Shown piece by piece: positions 26,004 to 33,562 of a DNA stretch of 64,000 nucleotides. The stretch covers positions 11,729-75,728 of the forward strand of contig JANMGQ010000156.1 in NCBI GenBank assembly GCA_031374735.1, given 5' to 3'. Below the pieces are notes generated by a model that was not told where the DNA came from, made no database searches, and saw only the letters and a list, made by a program, of their open reading frames with translations. This DNA is from JABFRJ01 sp031374735 (GTDB lineage Bacteria; Pseudomonadota; Alphaproteobacteria; Rhizobiales; Hyphomicrobiaceae). Made by a program: the position numbers and the translations under genes. Numbering within the stretch: position 1 is the stretch's first letter; every line of letters begins with the position of its first letter.

Positions 26004-27047
26004 TCAGGCTGCGGCGACGGCTTTGACACCGCTGGTCGAAACGGCGCTGATCGTCTTCAGGATCTGCGACGCGATCTGATATGGGTCGCCTTGCGAGTTG
26101 GGGCGACGATCTTCGAGGTAGCCCTTGTAGCCGTTCTTGACGAAGCTATGCGGCACGCGGATCGATGCGCCGCGGTCGGCAACGCCATAGCTGAACGTGT
26201 TCCAGGGCGCCGTCTCATGCTTGCCGGTCAGGCGCTTCTCGTTGTCCGGACCATAGACAGCGATGTGCTCCAACAGGTTCTTTTCGAACTCTTTCATGAG
26301 GGCTTCGAAGTAGGGCTTGCCACCGACCGTGCGCATGTACTCGGTCGAGAAGTTGGCGTGCATGCCCGAGCCGTTCCAGTCTGTGTCGCCGAGCGGCTTG
26401 CAGTGGAACTCGATATCGATGCCGTATGACTCGGTCAGGCGCTGCATCAGATAGCGGGCCATCCACATTTCGTCGGCTGCTCTCTTCGAGCCCTTGCCGA
26501 AGATCTGGAATTCCCACTGGCCTTTCGCCACTTCGGCATTGATGCCTTCGTGGTTGATGCCGGCGAAGAGGCAGAGCTCAAGGTGCTTCTCGACGATTTC
26601 ACGGGCAACGGAGCCAACGTTGGAATATCCGACGCCGGTGTAATAAGGACCCTGCGGAGCTGGATAGCCTGAAGTCGGGAAGCCGAGCGGACGACCGTCC
26701 TTGTAGAAGAAGTATTCCTGCTCGAAGCCAAACCAGGCCCCGGCGTCATCCAGGATGGTCGCACGCTTGTTGCTCGCGTGCGGTGTTACGCCGTCAGGCA
26801 TCATCACTTCACACATGACAAGCACGCCGTTGGCGCGCGCGCCGTCGGGAAACACTGCAACTGGTTTCAGCACGCAATCGGACGAGCGGCCCTCGGCCTG
26901 CATCGTCGACGAGCCGTCAAAGCCCCAGAGCGGAAGCTGGTCCAGCGTCGGGAAGCTCTCATAGGCCTTGATCTGGGTCTTGCCGCGCAGGTTTGGAACG
27001 GGCGTGTAACCGTCGAGCCAGATGTACTCGAGTTTATACTTCGTCAT
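26004..27047 (-). CDS. glnII: glutamine synthetase, eukaryotic-type (GSII)
   Basis: A 347-residue ATP-dependent enzyme that makes glutamine from glutamate and ammonia. The sequence from MTKYKLEYIWLDG is GSII: DGSSTMQAEG near residue 40, FGFEQEYFFYK in the active site, NGSGMHANFSTEYMR for ATP and metal, and YGVADRGASIRVP near the C-terminus. GSII is characteristic of rhizobia and relatives, where it is transcriptionally controlled by nitrogen. The start at 27047 is chosen because GAGGAGAGAGG lies just upstream and the length matches GSII. The frame stays open for another 109 codons to an ATG at 27374. Confidence 0.95.
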   Translation of the reverse strand: MTKYKLEYIWLDGYTPVPNLRGKTQIKAYESFPTLDQLPLWGFDGSSTMQAEGRSSDCVLKPVAVFPDGARANGVLVMCEVMMPDGVTPHASNKRATILDDAGAWFGFEQEYFFYKDGRPLGFPTSGYPAPQGPYYTGVGYSNVGSVAREIVEKHLELCLFAGINHEGINAEVAKGQWEFQIFGKGSKRAADEMWMARYLMQRLTESYGIDIEFHCKPLGDTDWNGSGMHANFSTEYMRTVGGKPYFEALMKEFEKNLLEHIAVYGPDNEKRLTGKHETAPWNTFSYGVADRGASIRVPHSFVKNGYKGYLEDRRPNSQGDPYQIASQILKTISAVSTSGVKAVAAA

Positions 27048-27374
27048 AGGGGACCTCTCTCCTCTGGGTGTCGTTGATGTGTTTGTAGTTGTTGGGGCGA
27101 CAGGCGTTGGAGCCGGCACGCTACGCGGCGGTGCAGGCCGATCGGTGCCCGCGATGGCACGTTGATGTGTCGCGGCGGTCGGGCTTGGTGCTGCAGGTGC
27201 TGCGGCTTCAACTTTTGGCGCAGGCGACGTTGGCTGTGGGGCGGGCGGCGCCGCTGCTTGCGGAGCTCCAGTAAGGGCAGGCGAAGCTGTAGCCATCGGA
27301 GCTGGGGCTGACGGCGGTGCCAATGCAGGAGCTGCTTTCGCTGACCGGCGCCACCGGCTGAACAATCCGAACAT
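27048..27374 (-). other. in-frame Pro/Ala-rich open extension upstream of glnII
   Basis: From the ATG at 27374 to the GSII start there are 109 codons without a stop in the glnII frame. The product begins MFGLFSRWRRSAKAAPALAP, then is almost wholly Ala, Pro, Thr and Ser. A GGGAA sequence lies about 7 nt before this ATG. It could encode an N-terminal disordered extension giving a 456-residue GSII isoform, or be a GC-rich leader that is open by chance. Confidence 0.4.
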
Positions 27375-27625
27375 GCGCGTTCCCGTTATTCACCGATACG
27401 AACTGCAGATGATATATACTTGGGCTATCCTCTGAGTCGGTGCTTGCCCAGCACACCCGTGTGCGCCCGACGGTGTTCAGCAGATGCACTGCAAAGGAGC
27501 AAGTCTCTGAGTGCCCAATTAAAAGGCAATTATGCATATTTATTGGGCGACCTGTTTAAAAGCTTCGCAGAGCCATTACATGTAAAAGCGCTTCGTCTTC
27601 ACGATATGCTTGAGGGACAAAGTCA
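27375..27625. promoter_or_regulatory. AT-rich divergent promoter region of glnII
   Basis: A 250-nt AT-richer stretch between glnII and a small plus-strand gene. It contains an inverted repeat GCCCAAT (27513-27519) / ATTGGGC (27542-27548) around AAAAGGCAATTATGCATATTT. A partial sigma-54-like string reads TTGGGCAC...TTGC on the minus strand, but its spacing is 3 nt too long for the -24/-12 consensus. Confidence 0.4.
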
Positions 27626-27811
27626 ATGACCGAAAAGCACAGCACAGCCCAGGTTATCCCGTTCCCGGTCGTAGCCCGGCCCAACCGCCCCCCGACGCCG
27701 ACACGCGACCTCGATATGGCTGAAAAATCGACGGTCGCAACGGTGGCTGTCGGCGATAGCTGGTATCATCAGGCTGCCATCGATGACGCCAGCGGATCGC
27801 TGCACCGATAA
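27626..27811 (+). CDS. hypothetical small protein
   Basis: A 61-residue product (MTEKHSTAQVIPFPVVARPN...) of unknown function. GAGGGACA lies 7-14 nt before the ATG, a good ribosome site. The VIPFP motif near the N-terminus recurs in small alphaproteobacterial proteins of unknown role. No transmembrane segment or Cys pairs. It is divergent from glnII. Existence as a gene is supported by the ribosome site and codon use, not by a known family. Confidence 0.5.
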   Translation: MTEKHSTAQVIPFPVVARPNRPPTPTRDLDMAEKSTVATVAVGDSWYHQAAIDDASGSLHR

Positions 27812-27944
27812 GCGCGCATCCCGCCGTGCTTTGAGGGACCATCTCGTGGTCGAGGTGGCGTGTGTTCAGGCTTGGCATTGTTCAAAACGTGCCGGCTCGA
27901 TACCGTTGGCCGATCACTGAGCTGATCACTGAACGGAGAGCCCC

Positions 27945-28343
27945 ATGACCACTGTGCGCATCCTGACCGACGAGCAAGCCAGCCCCGAAGCCCGCACCGT
28001 CTTTGATGATATCCGCGCGACTCGCAAAACCGACTTCGTCAACAACGCCTGGCGCGCGATGGCCAACCACCCTGCCCACCTTGCCCGTCAGTGGGCGACG
28101 GCCAAGGACGTCATGGCGCCGGGCGCGATCGACGCGCTGACCAAGGAGTACATCTATCTGGCCGTGTCGATCATGAACAATTGCGAGTATTGCATCCACA
28201 GTCACTCGCACTTCGCGCGCCAAAAAGGCATGACCGATAAGCAGTATTCGGAACTGCTGGCCGTCATTGACCTGGCAACAGCCGGCAATCGTATGATGAC
28301 CGCGATGCAGGTGCCCGTCGACGAGGCGTTCAAGGTCAAGTGA
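27945..28343 (+). CDS. carboxymuconolactone decarboxylase/AhpD-like family protein
   Basis: A 132-residue all-helical protein with the peroxidase motif EYCIHSHSHFARQKG. The family usually has C-x-x-C with a His, as in AhpD; here a single Cys followed by H-S-H is visible (NNCEYCIHSH gives C-x-x-C two residues earlier). The CEYC pair at about residues 80-83 therefore fits the AhpD redox centre. Likely an alkylhydroperoxidase-type antioxidant protein. Monocistronic, with AGAGCC upstream of the ATG. Confidence 0.85.
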   Translation: MTTVRILTDEQASPEARTVFDDIRATRKTDFVNNAWRAMANHPAHLARQWATAKDVMAPGAIDALTKEYIYLAVSIMNNCEYCIHSHSHFARQKGMTDKQYSELLAVIDLATAGNRMMTAMQVPVDEAFKVK

Positions 28344-28409
28344 TGGGTCCGGTGGTGTCTGACCTCGGGTCAGACCCCCGTACCCCCGAGCCGCGGCTCA
28401 GGTCGCGGC

Positions 28410-29351
28410 TCAATTTTTCAGCCAAGGCAGATCTGCGCGGTGCTGGACGCCGGGCAATCCGTCGTTGAGCGCCTGCTGCAAGAGGGCGGCGCCGGCCTGC
28501 TCGGCCACGCGCTCCGGCACGACCCACAGCGTGTAATCGTCGGCCACGATCGGGCGGCCACACGACAGGCGCCCCGTCTCGACCTTGCAGCTCATATCGG
28601 CGTAAGCGGGCATGGTGTTGCGGCGATCGTGGACCATAACTTTCAGGTCGACCGGTTGAAGGATGGCATCGGCGCCACTGACATCAACGCCGCGGAAGAC
28701 ACAGCCGGTGCTTTGATTGCAGGCGCCTGCACGTGCGCCAAAGGTGTTGGCCGGTCCGAGCGAGCGGCTGAGCGAGATGAAGCGTGAGGCGGTTTCAGTT
28801 CCGTTTGAGATGTAGCAGCCGTCGCGGGCGCACAGGATCGGGTCAGCCGTCTTTTCAAAGCGGCGGATGCCCTTGTTGCCCGGCGTCATCACCATCAGCA
28901 CGGTGACGCGGCTGTCGTAAGCTGACTGCGGCGCGGTCTTGTGGCCCAGCGCCGAGCGCTGTTCCGGCGCAATCGGCTGGCTGGGTTGGGCAACGATGAC
29001 TTCTGTCGTCCAGGGCGTCTCCACCTGCGCCAAGGGGCGTGATGGGCGGCCAGCCTGCGCGCGGCGCAGCTTGTCAGACAGGCGCTGCAGTTCGGCCTGA
29101 CGCTTGATTTCTTCGGCCTCTTTGGCCCCGGCGGATTTGTCTGAGAGTGAGCCGATGTTTACCTGGCCACTTTCGTAGCGCGCTTTTTCAAGCATTTCCT
29201 GCTCGTCGGCCGCCTGTCGCGCCTTATGAGCTGCGGCTTGATCGGCCCGTGCAACGGTCGACGCAACTGTCGACATGCCGAGCACCGATGTAGCCAAGAC
29301 GGCCGACATCGCAACCGCGCGTGACCGAACCCCCGTCAAGCGAATCATCAT
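28410..29351 (-). CDS. exported protein of unknown function
   Basis: A 313-residue protein with a signal peptide (residues 1 to about 35, cleavage near ARADQ), a charged helical stretch rich in Glu, Lys, Arg and Ala (about 35-90), and a globular C-terminal part. The latter has four or more Cys residues (LCARDGCY, GACNQSTGCVF, MSCKVETGRLSCG) that could form disulfides in the periplasm. GGAGAGGG precedes the double ATG at 29351, which rejects the longer frame to 29387. No known domain was recognised. Confidence 0.7.
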   Translation of the reverse strand: MMIRLTGVRSRAVAMSAVLATSVLGMSTVASTVARADQAAAHKARQAADEQEMLEKARYESGQVNIGSLSDKSAGAKEAEEIKRQAELQRLSDKLRRAQAGRPSRPLAQVETPWTTEVIVAQPSQPIAPEQRSALGHKTAPQSAYDSRVTVLMVMTPGNKGIRRFEKTADPILCARDGCYISNGTETASRFISLSRSLGPANTFGARAGACNQSTGCVFRGVDVSGADAILQPVDLKVMVHDRRNTMPAYADMSCKVETGRLSCGRPIVADDYTLWVVPERVAEQAGAALLQQALNDGLPGVQHRADLPWLKN

Positions 29352-29661
29352 TGGCCCTCTCCGCCGCAACTTGCCCACTTCGCCCAAGCCCGCTTTTCAA
29401 AGCGACCCCGGAGGCCCCAAGACAAGTCACGGTTTGCGTGTGACTTGACATCAGGATTGCCCGAACTTTGTGGCGATAACATGCCGCAGCGCATCTGAAC
29501 GACGACTGAACGATGATTTTATTGATATTTTACAACAACATAATGCACTCATAGCACCTTGGTCGGGTCGATTTGACCGCCACAAATGGGCGTTCGGCTG
29601 CCGAAAACGGAGATCATTGCACAGGGCTCATTTTACATTTTCGACGAAACATTTGTGCATT
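29352..29661. other. AT-rich gene-free region
   Basis: About 310 nt upstream of the exported protein gene and downstream of the beta-propeller gene, clearly richer in A/T (GATTTTATTGATATTTTAC around 29514-29532; CATTTTACATTTTCG around 29629). It probably holds the promoter of the 28.4-29.4 kb gene. No repeat, tRNA or convincing short reading frame was found. Confidence 0.4.
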
Positions 29662-30735
29662 TTAGCGCTCTATTCGCTCGGGCGGAAGCACCACGCGCTG
29701 CACGTCGTGCCCGGTCGCCGTGTCAAAGATCAGCGCCAAGCCGGGCGATGCTTGAGGCAGCCAGACCTGCTCACGATACAATGCCATCAGACGACCATCG
29801 GGCGAAAACCCAAACCTCCCGGCGTCTGGATGATCGCCAGCAGCTATTGGCAGGACCCAGCACCCCGTCGGTTGCAGTGTTGGCAGGCTCCAGGACTGCA
29901 GCTCCCAGGACTGATCCCTGGCCTTGTCCGCCTGCTGGCCCACGGCCCAAAGCGTGGACTCGGTCGCGTGGATACGCACGACACCGTTATGAAATGCTGG
30001 CACGTGGGTGATTTTGCGGCCAGACGGTAGGGCCCATACCGCGATTTCGCCAACGGATCCCGTTGCAAGCTGTTGGCTGCCCGCAAAGGCAATGACGGCT
30101 TCGGTGAGGCTGCCGAAGGACGCCAGTTCATCCCCTGTATCGCGGCTCCAAAGTCGAACCGGGGCGGGCGCGCTGCGGACAGGCCCACGGTTCGCCTTTG
30201 ACCACGTGGCGACCCAAGGCGCGCCCCGCGCGATTGCGACTTCGCCGGCAAAGTGAGCTGCGACGGGCACACGCCGCAGCAACGTGCCGCCGGCCCAATC
30301 CCACAGTCGCACGGCGTCATCGAAGCCACGGCCGATGCTCGCGATCGTTGCGCCATCACTCACCATGACGGCGGCCCATCCCTCATCCGTAACGGTCCGC
30401 GGCGCCGCCGTCTCCTCGATCGGCCAGAACTCGATGGCCTGTCCTTTGCTGAAGCGACGCCGCTGGACATTGCCGATGGCGAGCGTCTTGCCGTCGTCAG
30501 AGAAGACGAGGCCGCCGGGGCCGTTTTGCTGCGCGCCGACGCTGATGGTGCGCCGCGTGGCGCCACTCGACACATCGACCACGAGCACGTCGCGGCCATG
30601 GGCGACGGCGAGGGATTGGCCGTCACGCGAGAACACGACTTTTTCGTTGGCAATAGCGGGGGTAACGGCGGCAAGCGCGCTAACCATCGACGCTGCAGCG
30701 GCTCGCACGATTTTCGGAAGCGATGACGTTGGCAT
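29662..30735 (-). CDS. exported WD40-like beta-propeller protein
   Basis: A 357-residue protein with a signal peptide (residues 1 to about 29, ending AIANE) followed by repeated four-strand blades. Blade-like motifs include VVFSRDGQSLAVAHGRDVLVVD, GLVFSDDGKTLAIGN, VMVSDGATIASIGRGFDDAVRLWDW and FGFSPDGRLMALY; these are spaced about 40-50 residues apart. Such periplasmic propellers usually bind partners rather than catalyse. ATG at 30735 is preferred to the GTG at 30744. The product ends with a short basic tail. Confidence 0.7.
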   Translation of the reverse strand: MPTSSLPKIVRAAAASMVSALAAVTPAIANEKVVFSRDGQSLAVAHGRDVLVVDVSSGATRRTISVGAQQNGPGGLVFSDDGKTLAIGNVQRRRFSKGQAIEFWPIEETAAPRTVTDEGWAAVMVSDGATIASIGRGFDDAVRLWDWAGGTLLRRVPVAAHFAGEVAIARGAPWVATWSKANRGPVRSAPAPVRLWSRDTGDELASFGSLTEAVIAFAGSQQLATGSVGEIAVWALPSGRKITHVPAFHNGVVRIHATESTLWAVGQQADKARDQSWELQSWSLPTLQPTGCWVLPIAAGDHPDAGRFGFSPDGRLMALYREQVWLPQASPGLALIFDTATGHDVQRVVLPPERIER

Positions 30736-30881
30736 GACGGACACCCTGTCTCCGCCACATCCTGTGCCGTTGGCGCAGGTGTGTCACGGCAAGGAGCCGC
30801 ATCGACCGGCACGACGCGATACCGGCGGACGCCGACGCTGAAGCAGTCCCTTGTTGGACGCCTGGTTCACAAAGGTATTCA

Positions 30882-31451
30882 TCATCCCACGATGGCCTTT
30901 GCGCTCGCGATGACAACCAGTGCGCACAGCGCCACCTTCGACATGGTCTCCATGGTGCCATCGATCAGGATGGCATGGACGACGCTGCCGATGACAATAA
31001 CTGCAGCCAGTGCGGTATGACCGATGCGCCATGTGCGCGGCCGCAAATGGCGCCGCAGCAATGCCAACAGGGCCGCGGCGAACGTCGCCCACATCGCAAC
31101 CACGCCCCAGGTAGCAAACGGCGTCGGCGATGCGAACAAGAGCGCATCGATCACATCCGGTGGGCTGGTGATCCAGAGCGCTCCGACGTGGCCAACCACG
31201 GCCGCGACTACCAACCCGCCAATCCAGCGATGCGCATGTCTGCTGCGACGCGGCGACAGCCCTGGCAGAGAACCACCGATCAGCACAGGCTGAACCAGCA
31301 ACAGCCCGAGCGCAACGATGCCGGCAAAGCCGCCCGCGATATAGAGAGGGTGGCGCCAGGCGAGTTGCGGGCTCGCGACGGCTGCCGCCAGCGGCACCGC
31401 AATAGCCGCCACCAGGGCGGCCCAAATCAAGATAGACCGAGCCAAATACAC
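30882..31451 (-). CDS. ferric reductase-like transmembrane protein
   Basis: A 189-residue integral membrane protein with five or six helices. Histidines lie at the spacing of bis-haem b anchors: HRWIGGLVVAAVVGH in one helix and HTALAAVIVIGSVVHAIL in another. This is the ferric reductase-like (FRD) core without the FAD/NAD domains, so it probably passes electrons across the membrane to or from a partner. It is 22 nt downstream of a dioxygenase-like gene in the same operon, which suggests a shared redox task. Confidence 0.75.
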   Translation of the reverse strand: MYLARSILIWAALVAAIAVPLAAAVASPQLAWRHPLYIAGGFAGIVALGLLLVQPVLIGGSLPGLSPRRSRHAHRWIGGLVVAAVVGHVGALWITSPPDVIDALLFASPTPFATWGVVAMWATFAAALLALLRRHLRPRTWRIGHTALAAVIVIGSVVHAILIDGTMETMSKVALCALVVIASAKAIVG

Positions 31452-31473
31452 ATCCCCTTTGAACTCAGCTCGG

Positions 31474-31962
31474 TCAGGCCGGCTTGAGCACGAAATGCGC
31501 CTCGAGCGTGGTCACCTTGGAGCTCGCCATCACGGGGCGCAGGAACACCGTTTCGAACTCGCCGCTGTCATACGCGAGGTGGCCGTGTGGCTGGCCGAAT
31601 GCGGGAACGATCTGCGGCATCTCGAGACGGAACACGCCGTTGGCATCGGTCAGCGTGGCTCCATGGCTCTTCGGATTATCCTCATAGCCTTCAGTCGTGT
31701 GCGCCCAGATCTGGATGCGCTGACCGGCCAGTGGGGCCCCATCGCCTGCACGCCGCACGGTGCCCGACATCCAAAAGCCGCCGCGGCCGATCCGCTCAAC
31801 GACCGCTGCGCCTTTGCGATAGTTGTTGGCGCCGCCCGACATGGAGCGGGTGGGTGCGAGACCTTGAGCGTAGGTGGGCATAAGCACACCGGAGACGCCG
31901 GTTGCGAGCAATGATCCGCCAGCGGCCAGGAGGCTGCGGCGGTTGAGCGGGACGGTTGTCAT
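31474..31962 (-). CDS. exported intradiol-dioxygenase-like protein
   Basis: A 162-residue protein with a twin-arginine-type or Sec signal (LNRRSLLAAGGSLLATGVSG). The mature part is a beta-sandwich of the intradiol dioxygenase type: IQIWAHTTEGYED, TDANGVFRLEMP and PHGHLAYD. His-x-His (about residues 126-128) and one Tyr match the non-haem Fe(III) ligands of catechol dioxygenases. Where canonical enzymes have a second Tyr, a Phe is seen. GGGAG precedes the ATG at 31962; a much longer frame exists upstream but reads as antisense. It is followed by the ferric reductase-like gene. Confidence 0.7.
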   Translation of the reverse strand: MTTVPLNRRSLLAAGGSLLATGVSGVLMPTYAQGLAPTRSMSGGANNYRKGAAVVERIGRGGFWMSGTVRRAGDGAPLAGQRIQIWAHTTEGYEDNPKSHGATLTDANGVFRLEMPQIVPAFGQPHGHLAYDSGEFETVFLRPVMASSKVTTLEAHFVLKPA

Positions 31963-32202
31963 GTAGACTCCCATGAGCCAGCGTGGAGATGAGGTGCCGG
32001 TCAGACCGCGCCCAGATTGCGTCGCGTCATGCGTGGGCGGTCGGCGGCGCGTGACAGAGATATAGCCCGTCAACGCTTCGTTCTCAATCAAGGCCGGTGC
32101 AACTTCCCGTGAGCCAAGGGCGCTCGGCCTTCCCGACCGCTGATCAGAGTTGATCAGGATCGGACCGCTTGTCTGTCGGGGCAGGCATGCTAGACGATCG
32201 TC

Positions 32203-32721
32203 ATGACTGCTTTGCAACATCGAACGGGCACGTTTTGGGGGCCGCTGTCGCGGCTCGGCCTTGGCGTTTGCGCGGCCACCTTCATTGCCGATCAGGCGCA
32301 CAAGGCCTGGTTCCTGTGGGCCTATCAGATCGTCGAAGGGCAGCGCCTGCGGATCACGCCCTTTCTCGATTACGCCTACGTCAAGAACCGCGGCATCAGT
32401 TACGGCTTGTTCAGCCAGGGCAGCATGACCGGCCAATATCTGCTGGCGCTGTTTGCGCTCGTGGCCACAGTTGCCCTTGGTGTTTGGCTCGCGCGCTTGT
32501 CCGAGAACCGGCTGTTGGCGATCAGCCTTGGCCTCATCATGGGCGGGGCGCTCGGCAACGGGCTGGATCGGATCCTGCACGGCGGCGTGGTTGACTACAT
32601 CTCGCTGCACGCCTTTGGCTACTACTGGTATGTCTTTAACATCGCCGACGTCGCCATTGTTGCCGGCGTGGTCGGGCTGTTGTACGATTCGTTTTGGCCG
32701 AGTCGGGCTCAAAAAGCGTGA
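32203..32721 (+). CDS. lspA: lipoprotein signal peptidase (signal peptidase II)
   Basis: A 172-residue inner-membrane aspartic peptidase that removes signal peptides from prolipoproteins after lipid modification. It has four helices and both catalytic Asp motifs: GNGLDRILHGGVVDY (about residues 117-131) and FNIADVAIVAG. A lipoprotein gene with a consensus lipobox lies immediately downstream, a plausible substrate. In relatives ileS often precedes lspA; it is absent here. Confidence 0.95.
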   Translation: MTALQHRTGTFWGPLSRLGLGVCAATFIADQAHKAWFLWAYQIVEGQRLRITPFLDYAYVKNRGISYGLFSQGSMTGQYLLALFALVATVALGVWLARLSENRLLAISLGLIMGGALGNGLDRILHGGVVDYISLHAFGYYWYVFNIADVAIVAGVVGLLYDSFWPSRAQKA

Positions 32722-32818
32722 CGACGACCACCGCGCTGCCACAGTTGGGCGGCAGGAGACGGACGAACATAGGACTATCGAGCTTGAGTGTGCGTCAACG
32801 CTCGGGGGAGCATCGGAC

Positions 32819-33259
32819 ATGATCGCGACCATGAAGACGACGAATGTTATGGGCCTAGCCCTGGTCGGCTTGGCGGCTGTGGCGCTGGCCGGATGCAGCG
32901 ACGGCTTGGAATTGAACGGCAAGCTGTTCGACGCGCTTGGTGTCAGCGAAGCGGCGCAGCGAAGTTCAAAGTCTGAACCAAAGCTGCGCGAGCGCACTGG
33001 TCTTGTGATGCCACCCAACGCCAATCGCTTGCCTGAGCCAGGGACCGGTGCCGCTGGCGAACCTGACCTCAGTTCACAAGTGTCCGATCCAGAGCGCCGC
33101 AAGGCTATGGCCGCCGCCGAAAAGGCTCGCCTGCACAAGGCCTATTGCTCCGGCGACATGACCTGGAAAGAGCGCGTTGGCGACCGGGATGCGGGCACCA
33201 AGGCTCCGACCAGCCCCTATGGCCCGTGCGGCGTTCTAGGCGAAGCCCTGAAGCAGTAG
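32819..33259 (+). CDS. predicted lipoprotein
   Basis: A 146-residue protein with a lipoprotein signal (LVGLAAVALAGC, lipobox L-A-G-C at about residues 21-24). The mature part is hydrophilic and Pro/Lys/Glu-rich, with a second Cys pair near the C-terminus (KAYCSGDM, GPCGVLG). GGGGGAG lies 9-15 nt upstream of the ATG at 32819. It follows lspA by 97 nt and may be co-transcribed. The function is unknown; conserved lipoproteins in this position are often annotated as hypothetical. Confidence 0.8.
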   Translation: MIATMKTTNVMGLALVGLAAVALAGCSDGLELNGKLFDALGVSEAAQRSSKSEPKLRERTGLVMPPNANRLPEPGTGAAGEPDLSSQVSDPERRKAMAAAEKARLHKAYCSGDMTWKERVGDRDAGTKAPTSPYGPCGVLGEALKQ

Positions 33260-33562
33260 CTTCCTAGGAAATGACACACAGGCACGTCTGCGAAGACTTT
33301 CGGTCGCAAGGCTTGCATGGTGGAGATTCGCGCGGTGGAGCCGCTGTGACCATTGACCGTGCCTTTGGCACGGCCAGCACCTCTTAGACTTTGGGAGAAC
33401 TTCCACGGTAGGAAGAATGTCTGACGCCGAATGGTTGATACTGAAAAGCGCAATTGTCATTGACTTTTAACACCCCGGTCGGTGACGAAGATATTGGGAA
33501 AGTGTGTGCCCGACGCAGCGATGGCCACGTCGCCTTGCGCACGGGATTAGGGGAGTAAAAAC
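33260..33562. other. gene-free region with a small hairpin
   Basis: About 300 nt. A CCGTGCC-TTT-GGCACGG hairpin (33357-33373) may end transcription of the lipoprotein gene. The right half (33430-33480) is AT-richer (TGTCATTGACTTTTAACA) and probably holds the promoter of the next gene, whose AGGGGAG ribosome site is at 33549-33555. No reading frame of note. Confidence 0.45.

Noticed and set aside
24582..26429. 615-codon plus-strand open frame
   Set aside because: It is antisense to the NtrC-family regulator and glnII, both of which have complete domain signatures and terminators.
27500..27530. Sigma-54 (-24/-12) promoter for glnII
   Set aside because: On the minus strand TTGGGCAC is followed by TTGC, but the GG-to-GC spacing is 13 nt rather than 10. 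The match fails the spacing rule.
31963..33138. Long minus-strand frame upstream of the dioxygenase-like gene
   Set aside because: The 554-codon frame is antisense to lspA and the lipoprotein gene, its product lacks any domain before the last 162 residues, and a proper start with a ribosome site lies at 31962.
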